A DNA stretch of 54,920 bases from a virus (IMGVR_UViG_3300013005_000046:1-54920); one strand, 5' to 3'. Shown: positions 20,792-27,586, numbered from the stretch's first letter. The notes: generated by a model from the sequence alone, not told the origin. Numbers and translations are program-made.

Positions 20792-21805
20792 ATGGCACAT
20801 TTGCTAGAATCACAAAACGGAGAAACCGCATTTGCTTCATTCAGACAGCCAGCTTGGCATGGTCTAGGCGAAGTATTCACTGAGGAAGTATCCACAGCAG
20901 AAATGCTAAAGAAAGCTAAACTAAACAATTGGGATGTTCGCTTGGAAGACATCGAGATTCCTAATCAGTTTAGTTCCGACAAGAATTATTCTTTTGTCGT
21001 TAGAGATAACCCGTTTACCTTAGGCAACAAGGATGTTCTTGGTGTTGTTGGTGAGCGTTATGTTCCTCTCCAGAACGAGGACTTGTTTGATTTCGCAGAC
21101 AACCTACTAGACAATGGTGGTCGTTGGGAAACAGCAGGTTCAATCAAGGGCGGTAGAGTTGTATTCGGTGCTCTTGCTCTTGAGCGTGAAACAGTTCTTG
21201 ACAAGGACGGCGTTGCTGACAAGATAAACACTTATCTTCTTGTAAACACATCTCATGACGGGTCTATTGCTATTCAGGCAAGTATCACACCAGTTCGTGT
21301 TGTTTGTGCTAACACACTAAACCTTGCTCTTGGTAATCGTGGTCGTGGTGGTTCAGTAAAGCAGTCATTCAAGATTAGACACACACAGACTGCTCAGGGT
21401 AAGGTTGCTGTTGCTCGTGAGGCTCTTGGTCTTGCTAATGCTTACATGGATGAGTTCGACAAAATGGCAAGTGCTATGATTGAAACTGAAATTACTAAGG
21501 CACAGTTTGACAAGATTGTAAACTTGGCTTATCCAATGCCAAAGGATGACGCTAAGAAAGTTTCAATCACCAAACACGCTAACAAGATTGACCTCATCAA
21601 CGACATCTATGTTGGTGATTTCAATAACACAATTAGCGGAACAGCTTGGGGAGCATTGAACGCTCTAACCGAAAGACTAGACTGGCACAGAGCAGGTCGC
21701 AAGGGACAGACTGAAACAATTTTGTCTGGTGCTTCTGGTTTTGACCCAGTCATCAACGCAGAGAAGAATCGCTTGATGAAAATTGTTCAGAGTGTAATGG
21801 CATAA
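20792..21805 (+). CDS. DUF932 family phage/plasmid-like protein
   Basis: 337 aa, full length for the DUF932 (TIGR03299) family. Landmarks: PAWHGLGEVFTEEVSTAEML near the N-terminus, GVVGERYVPLQNEDLFDFAD, GRVVFGALALE, INTYLLVNTSHDGSIAIQAS, TPVRVVCANTLNLAL and IRHTQTAQGKVAVAREALGL. The family is widespread in phages and plasmids; its biochemical role is not settled. It is the longest gene in the cassette region and has its own strong promoter, which suggests high early expression. Confidence 0.85.
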   Translation: MAHLLESQNGETAFASFRQPAWHGLGEVFTEEVSTAEMLKKAKLNNWDVRLEDIEIPNQFSSDKNYSFVVRDNPFTLGNKDVLGVVGERYVPLQNEDLFDFADNLLDNGGRWETAGSIKGGRVVFGALALERETVLDKDGVADKINTYLLVNTSHDGSIAIQASITPVRVVCANTLNLALGNRGRGGSVKQSFKIRHTQTAQGKVAVAREALGLANAYMDEFDKMASAMIETEITKAQFDKIVNLAYPMPKDDAKKVSITKHANKIDLINDIYVGDFNNTISGTAWGALNALTERLDWHRAGRKGQTETILSGASGFDPVINAEKNRLMKIVQSVMA

Positions 21806-21930
21806 CCCAAAACTCCTAGGCATGAGAATAAACTGCCTCCAATTTCGGGGCGCAATCTAATAATAACCTAGTTATCTATCTAAAATTCTTTAAGAAGATC
21901 CTAAAATTTTTGCCGAAATCTCTTGACTTT

Positions 21931-21952
21931 TGTCGGTGGTTAGCCTTATACT
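21931..21952 (+). promoter_or_regulatory. TGTCGGTGG-class promoter, copy k
   Basis: TTGACT, then TGTCGGTGG at 21931-21939, seven bases, then TATACT. Upstream is TTTAAGAAGATCC. It drives the long operon starting at 21980. Confidence 0.6.
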
Positions 21953-21979
21953 TATAACAACAAACAGAAAGGAACCCAA

Positions 21980-22477
21980 ATGGGAACCAGAAACCTAACA
22001 GTAGTAAAGAATCTAGAAGGCACTACAAAGATTGCTCTATACGGACAATGGGATGGCTATCCTAGCTATTCAGGTGTTGAAGCCCTAAAGTTTCTAAGAG
22101 ATAAAGTAAATAGGGATAACCTATTGGTAGAACTACAGCAAGTAGAGTTTATTAGCGAGGAAGAATCAGAAGCCCTTTGGGAAACCTTTGAGCATGATGA
22201 CAATGACCCAACCAAAGCACAAACAGCTATGCCAGGACTAACCAGGGATACTGGTATCGGTATTCTAGAGATAGTTGCTAATACTATGAATCCTATCAAG
22301 ATGATTGACAATAGTGAGTTTAGGAACGATACCCTATTTTGTGAGGGTGTCTATGAGGTAGACTTTAGCACTAACAAGTTTATTACTACCTATGCTGACA
22401 AGGTTGTTGAGTATGACCTTGATACCCTGCCAAGTGATGAAGAATACCTAGCCCAATGGGAAACTGCTAACGCATAA
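21980..22477 (+). CDS. Conserved phage protein (YGQWDGYPS family)
   Basis: 165 aa, ATG after CAGAAAGGAACCCAA. The N-terminus MGTRNLTVVKNLEGTTKIAL, then YGQWDGYPSYSGVEALKFL, is diagnostic of a family found in many unrelated phages; function unknown. The C-terminal half is acidic with CEGVYEVDFSTNKF. First gene of an operon of about five small genes. Confidence 0.7.
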   Translation: MGTRNLTVVKNLEGTTKIALYGQWDGYPSYSGVEALKFLRDKVNRDNLLVELQQVEFISEEESEALWETFEHDDNDPTKAQTAMPGLTRDTGIGILEIVANTMNPIKMIDNSEFRNDTLFCEGVYEVDFSTNKFITTYADKVVEYDLDTLPSDEEYLAQWETANA

Positions 22478-22491
22478 GAAGGAATAGAAAA

Positions 22492-22644
22492 ATGACAATG
22501 AATGAACTAATGAGCAAAATCCTAGAAATCCTTCCTAACGCTGTATTTGGCGAAGAGGACAATGGAGAAATCCTAATCGCAACAGGATTTGTAGAACGCA
22601 AAGACGGAACCCTAGCAGAATTGGATGACAGCGATGAACTTTGA
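22492..22644 (+). CDS. 50-aa acidic hypothetical protein
   Basis: Begins MTMNELMSKILEILPNAVFG after AAGGAATAGAAAA. EEDNGEILIATGFVERKDGT suggests a small alpha/beta fold. The end overlaps the next start. Confidence 0.55.
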   Translation: MTMNELMSKILEILPNAVFGEEDNGEILIATGFVERKDGTLAELDDSDEL

Positions 22645-22822
22645 TAATTTAGATACAAAACATGTAACAGGAGACCTAGCAACAGACGTTCAGTTCATCA
22701 AAGATAATCTTAGTATTGATGACGCTGAGTTCTTTAGACAGGCTATGGCCAACATAATGTCGGAGGGTACTGCTAGAATAGAATCCCTAACCAATGAAGA
22801 GATAGATAGGTTCTTTGAATGA
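22625..22822 (+). CDS. 65-aa hypothetical protein
   Basis: Start ambiguous: ATG 22625 or ATG 22634 (MNFDNLDTKHVTGDLATDVQ); both overlap the previous gene and neither has a strong ribosome site. Helical, with IKDNLSIDDAEFFRQAMANI and ESLTNEEIDRFFE. ATGA overlap with the next gene. Confidence 0.55.
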   Translation: MTAMNFDNLDTKHVTGDLATDVQFIKDNLSIDDAEFFRQAMANIMSEGTARIESLTNEEIDRFFE

Positions 22823-23013
22823 TGAGTCTAACAAGTAATGACCTAAAAACTTGGCAGGTAGAGTATTCGGCTGCTTACTGGGTAGAAGCAACAAGTGAAG
22901 AAGAAGCTATTGATAAGGCTATGGAAGAACACTCCGAATTTCCTGACGGTAGTTGGGAAGCTATGATTGACCCCTATGATAGCAACAACTTCAATACCCT
23001 AGGAGAAAAGTAG
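22819..23013 (+). CDS. DpnD/PcfM-like small protein
   Basis: 64 aa, ATGATG start overlapping the previous TGA. WQVEYSAAYWVEATSEEEAI resembles the short beta-beta-alpha DpnD/PcfM-like module (WxVEAxSxEEAxxxA). The gene at 23340 has a similar pattern (WEEITVEADSKEHAL). Family assignment is tentative. Confidence 0.5.
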   Translation: MMSLTSNDLKTWQVEYSAAYWVEATSEEEAIDKAMEEHSEFPDGSWEAMIDPYDSNNFNTLGEK

Positions 23014-23204
23014 TGCAGACTATCAGGATAACTATTGACTTAGACTATGACTTAGAGTCTCACTACAATAGCCCAGAGGAATACAAAAACCTATCTTTAG
23101 ACGCTATCGTAGATGACTTGGAAGATAATGTGTATGAGGATTTGTTAGACCTTATGCGTAATGATAGATTGAGATTTTGGTCAGAGACGAGGGTAATCGC
23201 CTGA
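23013..23204 (+). CDS. 63-aa hypothetical protein
   Basis: GTG start sharing a base with the previous TAG, with GGAGAAAAGTA as ribosome site. IRITIDLDYDLESHYNSPEE and VDDLEDNVYEDLLDLMRNDR indicate a beta-strand followed by acidic helices. Last gene of its operon; a CCCCC-GAAA-GGGG hairpin follows at 23211. Confidence 0.55.
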   Translation: MQTIRITIDLDYDLESHYNSPEEYKNLSLDAIVDDLEDNVYEDLLDLMRNDRLRFWSETRVIA

Positions 23205-23210
23205 CCTGGT

Positions 23211-23230
23211 CCCCCGAAAGGGGTGCGCCC
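23211..23230 (+). terminator. GAAA-loop hairpin with GCGCCC tail
   Basis: CCCCC-GAAA-GGGG then TGCGCCC, seven bases after the stop codon. Variant of the cassette-closing element. Confidence 0.5.
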
Positions 23231-23277
23231 ACTATTATAACGATCTTGTTATCTAATAAAAAACCTTTACGAACTAC

Positions 23278-23306
23278 TTGACTTTTTCCCCGAATTGTGA
23301 GATACT
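23278..23306 (+). promoter_or_regulatory. Sigma70-type promoter with TTTACGAA upstream
   Basis: TTGACT (23278-23283), 17 bases, GATACT (23301-23306); no TGTCGGTGG element. CTTTACGAAC lies just upstream, as at several other promoters here. Confidence 0.55.
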
Positions 23307-23339
23307 TGATTTATCAAACCCCAACCCTTAGGAGCTAAC

Positions 23340-23516
23340 GTGCCTACTTTCAAAATCCAAAGAGAATACACCAACTGGGAAGAAATTACAGTTGAAGCTG
23401 ATTCAAAAGAACATGCCCTAGAACTTGCAGATGATGATGACACATGGGACATGGCCTATGATGTAAACTCCTACAACTACACTGGAGAGACATGGGTAGG
23501 AGAAGCAGATGAGTAA
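23340..23516 (+). CDS. 58-aa DpnD/PcfM-like protein
   Basis: GTG start at 23340 after TTAGGAGCTAAC. TFKIQREYTNWEEITVEADS and KEHALELADDDD fit a small beta-beta-alpha module. It is similar in pattern to the gene at 22819. ATG of the next gene lies inside its last codons. Confidence 0.5.
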   Translation: MPTFKIQREYTNWEEITVEADSKEHALELADDDDTWDMAYDVNSYNYTGETWVGEADE

Positions 23517-23619
23517 GAAATGTTTCCACTACAACTGGGGTGGATACTGTGCCCTTTGCGGTAAGCAACTATACAATAAAGGACTAGGCGTAGACCTATA
23601 CAAAGGAAAGAAAGTCTAA
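23509..23619 (+). CDS. 36-aa zinc-knuckle-like peptide
   Basis: Begins MSKKCFHYNWGGYCALCGKQ and ends YKGKKV. The C...H...CxxC set could bind zinc. It overlaps the previous gene by eight bases and couples to the next through TAATG. Confidence 0.5.
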   Translation: MSKKCFHYNWGGYCALCGKQLYNKGLGVDLYKGKKV

Positions 23620-24137
23620 TGCACGTATTACAATACATAGCTGTTCAGGCAGATAGCAATGACGAAGCCTTTCGTACCGTCAAGGATACACTTGAATCCG
23701 AGCTAGGCAATAACGAGTATTCAACTAATGCTTGGTTTGACTGGTTCGTAGTTGGTGGCGGTAGGTTTGTAGAAGGAAACCCATATGAAGAATCTACTAA
23801 TAGTATAATCTCCTATGACGAAGCACCAGCTGAGTATCTGGCTATGGTTGATAGTCTTATTAGTAATCGTATGGATGAGTTTGAGGCCTACCGTAAACAC
23901 TATAACGAAAAGGGTGTTGACATTGAAGCTAAGTTAGATAACTATAGAGGTGTTATGAACTATGACTTTGAGCTATACCCCTTGAAAAAAATGATTGACA
24001 TGATTCAGGGTGAGTGGGACATGAACTCATACTTTTATGACATGCACCATTCCAGCACTAACCCTGACCACATGCACAAGAGCCTTGACTTAGGCAACAA
24101 GAACTGGTATGCTGTACCTGTAGACTTTCACTTCTAA
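23619..24137 (+). CDS. Conserved phage protein (DWFVVGGGRF family)
   Basis: 172 aa. YIAVQADSNDEAFRTVKDTL, then AWFDWFVVGGGRFVEGNPYE, matches a family seen in actinobacteriophages, without known function. The C-terminal half is His- and Asp-rich near MHHSSTNPDHMHKSLDLG. Translationally coupled to the upstream zinc-knuckle peptide. Confidence 0.65.
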   Translation: MHVLQYIAVQADSNDEAFRTVKDTLESELGNNEYSTNAWFDWFVVGGGRFVEGNPYEESTNSIISYDEAPAEYLAMVDSLISNRMDEFEAYRKHYNEKGVDIEAKLDNYRGVMNYDFELYPLKKMIDMIQGEWDMNSYFYDMHHSSTNPDHMHKSLDLGNKNWYAVPVDFHF

Positions 24138-24149
24138 AAAGGAAACCCA

Positions 24150-24545
24150 ATGACAGAAACCCCATACACAGAATACCAAGGTTGGCATGAGTGGGCAGAA
24201 AAGTTCAAGCCTATAAAAAACCACCTTGTCAATGACCCTGACCAGCAAATGTTTGAGACCTATGGTGAAGAGGTTGAGTTTGTATCTAATTATGATAACA
24301 AGTATGTTTGGACTTGGCTTCAAGGAGACATGTCAGACCTTGTTTGTGCTGGCTACCACTATGTAAATAGATTGGGATACTACATTTCCGAGGTACCTTG
24401 GGAAAACGAAGATGACTATGCTTTACTATCAGTTGAGGTAGAGTGTGAATGCTATAAAGAGGAAGGCTATGAAGATGGCGAATACGGAAGAGCTGACTGT
24501 GAGGAGTGTGAAGGTAATGGACACATCACTAAGTACATCGACTAA
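24150..24545 (+). CDS. Hypothetical protein with C-terminal DnaJ-like zinc ribbon
   Basis: 131 aa after AAAAGGAAACCCA. The N-terminal 85 residues include EWAEKFKPIKNHLVND and TWLQGDMSDLVCAGYHY. The C-terminus carries VECECYKEEGY and ADCEECEGNGHITKY, the CxC...CxxCxGxG pattern of a DnaJ-type zinc knuckle. Function unknown. Confidence 0.6.
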   Translation: MTETPYTEYQGWHEWAEKFKPIKNHLVNDPDQQMFETYGEEVEFVSNYDNKYVWTWLQGDMSDLVCAGYHYVNRLGYYISEVPWENEDDYALLSVEVECECYKEEGYEDGEYGRADCEECEGNGHITKYID

Positions 24546-24912
24546 ACCAGTATCACAAGGTTACGGTAGATTCAAGAGGAATGCAAATGCAGATAGAACT
24601 AAGTTTATCTATGACCTAAACATCTATCAGCTGGAGCAGTTGGACGCAGATGGGGAGTACAGATTCTTTGGACCATGGTACATCCATGTCTATGAGTATA
24701 CTGGCCAGACGACGGAAGAGGTATCAGTTCCGATCGAGCTCACACCTGAAGAGCAAGAGTTTCTAATCGATAACGACCCCTACTTTGATAATGAGGTAGA
24801 CACGTGGTATGGATTAGATGGCTTTATATTTGAGAAGTGGGAGGTCATCTCAGATAGACTAAAGTTTATCTTTGAAATGCTTCCTAAATATAAAGATGAA
24901 GTTCTATTCTAG
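24517..24912 (+). CDS. 131-aa acidic hypothetical protein
   Basis: Preferred start ATG 24517 (after GAAGGTA), overlapping the zinc-ribbon gene by 29 bases. Earlier in-frame starts at 24445 and 24475 exist but would extend the overlap. YDLNIYQLEQLDADGEYRFF and DNDPYFDNEVDTWYGLDGF are typical of acidic small phage proteins. No family is recognised. Confidence 0.55.
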   Translation: MDTSLSTSTKPVSQGYGRFKRNANADRTKFIYDLNIYQLEQLDADGEYRFFGPWYIHVYEYTGQTTEEVSVPIELTPEEQEFLIDNDPYFDNEVDTWYGLDGFIFEKWEVISDRLKFIFEMLPKYKDEVLF

Positions 24913-24915
24913 GAC

Positions 24916-24944
24916 TTGACAAATACAACTGAATACTGTACAAT
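24916..24944 (+). promoter_or_regulatory. Sigma70 consensus promoter
   Basis: TTGACA (24916-24921), 17 bases, TACAAT (24939-24944). No TGTCGGTGG element. Drives 24994. Confidence 0.65.
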
Positions 24945-24993
24945 GGAATAGCTACAAAAACCAATAATAACCAACAACCCTTAGGAGAACCAA

Positions 24994-25152
24994 ATGGCAA
25001 AGAAGAGCAAAGCAAAAACCTATCCATACCTAGAGACTTGGGACACACGCTATGGTATGAGTCAGCGTGTAGTCCTACGCAAGGATGGTAAGTTTGTAGA
25101 TAACATCTCGCTTACCGCACTGAAGCAAGGGGTTAGGGTTTCCTCTCGCTAA
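24994..25152 (+). CDS. 52-aa basic hypothetical protein
   Basis: ATG after TTAGGAGAACCAA. Begins MAKKSKAKTYPYLETWDTRY, followed by VVLRKDGKFVDNISLTALKQ. Basic N-terminus; the strand pattern fits a small beta fold. It has its own consensus promoter and a G-run (25169-25177) after the stop, so it is a single-gene unit. Confidence 0.6.
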   Translation: MAKKSKAKTYPYLETWDTRYGMSQRVVLRKDGKFVDNISLTALKQGVRVSSR

Positions 25153-25188
25153 TCAGTAAATGAGAAAAAGGGGGGCACAGGTTCAGGC

Positions 25189-25217
25189 TTGTGTCCCTCT
25201 CCCATTTCTGGTATAAT
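25189..25217 (+). promoter_or_regulatory. Promoter TTGTGT-17-TATAAT
   Basis: TTGTGT (25189-25194) and TATAAT (25212-25217) with a 17-base spacer, followed by GAAGGAAACT and ATG 25228. Confidence 0.6.
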
Positions 25218-25227
25218 GAAGGAAACT

Positions 25228-25437
25228 ATGAGAAGAATAAAAACAGACGAAGAAAAAGCGGCAATCAAATTAGCAACAATCGTTTCTGATGTAAGACTAG
25301 ACTTAGATGAAGTCGGAGTTTATCTTGGAAGATACGCACCAACAATTTCATACAATCGTTTATTGCTTATAGCAGAATCAGCAGAGTTCGAGAAGGAGAA
25401 CATAGATGTCAGACACGCCCACGAACCACTTTTCTAG
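25228..25437 (+). CDS. 69-aa hypothetical protein
   Basis: Start at ATG 25228, after the promoter and GAAGGAAACT; an in-frame upstream start at 25189 would overlap the promoter. Helical: TDEEKAAIKLATIVSDVRLD and YNRLLLIAESAEFEKENID. No domain is recognised. Overlaps the next gene by 32 bases. Confidence 0.6.
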   Translation: MRRIKTDEEKAAIKLATIVSDVRLDLDEVGVYLGRYAPTISYNRLLLIAESAEFEKENIDVRHAHEPLF

Positions 25438-25699
25438 ACAATGTGAGATACTGGCTGACCTTTGGCTAAATCATAAAGGTGATGAGCAGTTAGCAGATTT
25501 CATTGAATACAATGACATTGGCTTGCCACTTGCTTATGCTTTTGCTGAGGACTTGGCAAAGCCAACAGAGTTAGCAACTAAATACATTACCGAAACTTAT
25601 TCTTTGTTGGTTGAGGCATTAGGTCTTACTGATTCAGAAGAGTGGGAATCTATTGACGAAATGTTTGATAACTCTCCAAATTATGAATCAGATTTCTAA
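25406..25699 (+). CDS. 97-aa acidic hypothetical protein
   Basis: ATG after GAGAAGGAGAACATAG. Helical protein with CEILADLWLNHKGDEQLADF, LPLAYAFAEDLAKPTELATK and SEEWESIDEMFDN. No family is recognised. Last protein gene of the rightward cassette region, 35 bases before the tRNA. Confidence 0.6.
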   Translation: MSDTPTNHFSRQCEILADLWLNHKGDEQLADFIEYNDIGLPLAYAFAEDLAKPTELATKYITETYSLLVEALGLTDSEEWESIDEMFDNSPNYESDF

Positions 25700-25734
25700 T
25701 AGATAAAGCTGGCATTTAGGAGATAACATCTCCA

Positions 25735-25807
25735 ACCCCCATAGCCCAATGGCAGAGGCGATAGACTTAAAATCTATTCAGTGTTGGTTCGAGTCCAACT
25801 GGGGGTA
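25735..25807 (+). tRNA. tRNA with UAA anticodon, short variable loop (tRNA-Leu-like)
   Basis: Cloverleaf: acceptor ACCCCCA/TGGGGGT, D-arm GCCC-AATGGCAGA-GGC, anticodon stem ATAGA/TCTAT with loop CTTAAAA (anticodon TAA at 25768-25770), T-arm GTTGG-TTCGAGT-CCAAC, discriminator A. CCA is not encoded. UAA reads leucine UUA, yet the variable loop is only five bases (TCAGT) where bacterial tRNA-Leu normally has a long arm. A73 fits leucine. Identity is therefore uncertain. GGGGCGCACA follows the gene, as after the protein cassettes. Confidence 0.75.
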
Positions 25808-26066
25808 CGTTTCGGGGCGCACATATGTTTGTCCAAATGTCAAATACCAAATACCAAATATCATTAAGAACCCTATCCAAAAAATCGCTGAAAGTTTATT
25901 ACGATCCCTATCATATTTTTCCCAAATTGTCAAATAGGGTATTACGAACCTATAAAAAAATGTCCTATATTTTTACACATTATCCAAACATGTAAAGTAT
26001 CTTTCCCCAAAATGGGATTACGATCCAAAGGATCCTTTTCCCCAAATAGGGGTATATAATTGTTAT
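25808..26066. other. AT-rich repeat region, left part
   Basis: No gene seen. Contains CAAATACCAAATACCAAATA direct repeats (25841-25860), ATTACGATCC at 25898 and 26017, the related ATTACGAACC at 25941, and CCCCAAAT/GGGG fold-backs near 25998-26016 and 26040-26052. TATAAT at 26055-26060 serves the gene at 26067. Confidence 0.5.
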
Positions 26067-26282
26067 ATGAGTCCAAGAGGTTTTTACACTAAAGAGTATA
26101 TCTCTCCTTATTTTACTTCAAGTACATATTTGAATTCAGAACAACATAAGAATGAGCTAGAGAGTATGTCTGTTATATATACTAGGTATAAAGCTCTCTT
26201 ACAATACCCCGCCAAAATCGCCAGGCGGGTCTGGTACTGGGCCCTGCTTCGGGCGGGGTATATCAAAGACCTAATGAAATAA
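26067..26282 (+). CDS. 71-aa hypothetical protein, leaderless
   Basis: TATAAT ends seven bases before ATG. The N-terminal two-thirds (GFYTKEYISPYFTSSTYLNS) use AT-rich codons. The C-terminal third (PAKIARRVWYWALLRAG) is encoded by a strikingly GC-rich 56-base stretch that is also a fold-back. Either a small membrane-associated protein or a short gene with an embedded structured element. Confidence 0.45.
   Translation: MSPRGFYTKEYISPYFTSSTYLNSEQHKNELESMSVIYTRYKALLQYPAKIARRVWYWALLRAGYIKDLMK
26205..26260. repeat. GC-rich fold-back element
   Basis: TACCCCGCC (26205-26213) pairs perfectly with GGCGGGGTA (26252-26260). A smaller inner stem CCAG/CTGG is also present. GC content is far above the surrounding AT-rich DNA. 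It could be a terminator, a structured RNA or an imported recombination element. Confidence 0.5.
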
Positions 26283-26736
26283 CCCCTAGTATAATACATT
26301 ACGATCCCTTGATTGTTTTCCCCAAATATGGGATATGTTTTCCAAAATAAGATTACGATTATCAAATATTTTATCCCAAATTGGGGATATTATTATATGT
26401 TTTTATACGCCAAATACGAGTATATTCGGATACAGTATTTGACAATTTGATGGATATGTGGTATACAGTATTTGGTATTTGATATTGGGTATTGACAAAT
26501 CAGGAAAAGTGTGCTAGGGTATTTGGCCGTCAAAAAGATTACGACGCCATCTAAATATAAGTTCCATTCTCCATATCTCTCCACAACTATCCACAAATAG
26601 CCAAATAGAATTATCAACAGTAAGATATATATGTGCATAACTTGTTAATAACTTATCAAATATGTGTATAACTTTAGTATCAAAGTGGTATCATGGTATC
26701 AATTTTTTGGGGGTATTTGGATCAACGGATAGGCGG
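26283..26736. other. AT-rich repeat region, right part, with DnaA-box-like cluster
   Basis: About 450 bases with no convincing gene. ATTACGA motifs occur at 26298, 26352 and 26538, with CCCCAAATATGGG and CCCAAATTGGGG fold-backs. From 26580 to 26690 there is a group of TTATCCACA-like sites: CTATCCACA, TTATCAACA, TGTGCATAA and TGTGTATAA. A hydrophobic frame on the minus strand (26393-26638) is a weak alternative reading. A second origin or partition-like locus is possible. Confidence 0.45.
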
Positions 26737-26820
26737 CTATGGCTTATTCAGATACAATAAAATAACAGTACAAACGCCAAAGAAGGCTATCAGGCATATC
26801 ACTATTTGCTCAGCTGTCAT
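26737..26820 (-). CDS. 27-aa single-pass membrane peptide, leaderless
   Basis: Begins MTAEQIVICLIAFFGVCTVI and ends LLYLNKP. TATACT (26832-26827) ends seven bases before ATG. It is similar in length, layout and ending to the peptide at 14127-14207 (IRYKDKP). The pair supports a family of tiny phage membrane peptides. Confidence 0.5.
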   Translation of the reverse strand: MTAEQIVICLIAFFGVCTVILLYLNKP

Positions 26821-26902
26821 GTATCCAGTATATGGGTGTTTTCAAAACCACCATGTATTCCTACTAGGGGTTATATCTTATACTAGGGATTACGATGCTT
26901 CC

Positions 26903-26930
26903 TTGACATCCCCCGAAAATTTGATACAAT
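26903..26930 (+). promoter_or_regulatory. TTGACATCCCCC promoter of HNH gene
   Basis: TTGACA (26903-26908), 16 bases, TACAAT (26925-26930), six bases to ATG. It shares TTGACATCCCCC and GAAA with the promoter at 30993. ATTACGA lies just upstream at 26889. Confidence 0.6.
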
Positions 26931-26936
26931 TGATAG

Positions 26937-27407
26937 ATGCATCCTAAATGTGGAACCAAAGCTGGTCATGATGATCATAGGCGTAAATACAGGGATGCCT
27001 TTTGCGAGCCATGCATTGAGGCTATGAGAGCCTACTGGATAGAGTATAGGAAGCGTCCAGAAAAGAAAGAAAGAATTAAGCATTACAATCGGACCAATAG
27101 GAACATTAGGTCTGGCACAAGATTTAAGAATTTAATCAAACAAGGATTTGATATACAAAGAGACTTTTTCTCTGCTTCTACAGTTATCTTTACTTATGGA
27201 ACTATTTGTCATTTGTGTAATGAGGAAGTTGATCTAAATGCCCCTAGGGGTGTAGGACAGCCTGGATGGGAAAGAGGTTTGCATATTGACCATGTCATTC
27301 CATTGTCAAGAGGAGGACACGATATCCTGGATAATGTTAGACCTTCTCATGGCCAATGTAATATAAAAAAACATAACAAAATGGACTATATCCATTTGTC
27401 TTATTGA
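26937..27407 (+). CDS. HNH endonuclease
   Basis: 156 aa, leaderless. The N-terminus has a possible zinc site (HPKCGTKAGHDDHRRKYRDA, FCEPCIEAMR). The HNH core is CHLCNEEVDLNAP...HIDHVIPLSRGGHDILDNVR followed by CNIKKHNK: catalytic H in HIDH, N in DNVR, and the CxxC...C-x2-K zinc scaffold. A free-standing phage HNH enzyme of this size may be a homing nuclease or act in packaging. It is isolated on the plus strand next to a minus operon, which fits a mobile homing gene. Confidence 0.85.
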   Translation: MHPKCGTKAGHDDHRRKYRDAFCEPCIEAMRAYWIEYRKRPEKKERIKHYNRTNRNIRSGTRFKNLIKQGFDIQRDFFSASTVIFTYGTICHLCNEEVDLNAPRGVGQPGWERGLHIDHVIPLSRGGHDILDNVRPSHGQCNIKKHNKMDYIHLSY

Positions 27408-27586
27408 CTAACTGATCCTGGAGCTAAAGGTCTATACTGTTTACGTGCCCTATTGAAAGACTTATAGCAGTCAGAATGGACTGTGACATCTATCCTATAT
27501 TTCTTAGTCTTGTGTGACCGTCTATAGGTGGTTAATGGCTCTACTAGTTCTTTATTACAATACCAACAAGGATTACGATCCATCAT
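27401..27586 (-). CDS. 61-aa zinc-binding-like protein
   Basis: Start at ATG 27586, fixed by its ATGA overlap with the upstream DUF2061 gene; an in-frame start at 27625 would lie inside that gene. RNPCWYCNKELVEPL and VHSDCYKSFNRA give C-x2-C...H-x2-C, typical of a treble-clef or HNH-like knuckle. Converges with the HNH gene with a seven-base overlap. Confidence 0.6.
   Translation of the reverse strand: MMDRNPCWYCNKELVEPLTTYRRSHKTKKYRIDVTVHSDCYKSFNRARKQYRPLAPGSVSQ

Noticed and set aside
24445-24516. Longer N-terminus for the gene at 24517
   Set aside because: It would overlap the zinc-ribbon gene by about 100 bases and lacks a better ribosome site than ATG 24517.
26393-26638. Hydrophobic 81-aa frame on the minus strand
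   Set aside because: It crosses the DnaA-box-like cluster and repeat motifs, and no promoter at leaderless spacing or ribosome site precedes it. Its hydrophobicity can come from AT-rich DNA.
26693-26947. 84-aa frame on the plus strand
   Set aside because: It runs through the promoter of the HNH gene and lies antisense to a better supported 27-aa membrane peptide gene.
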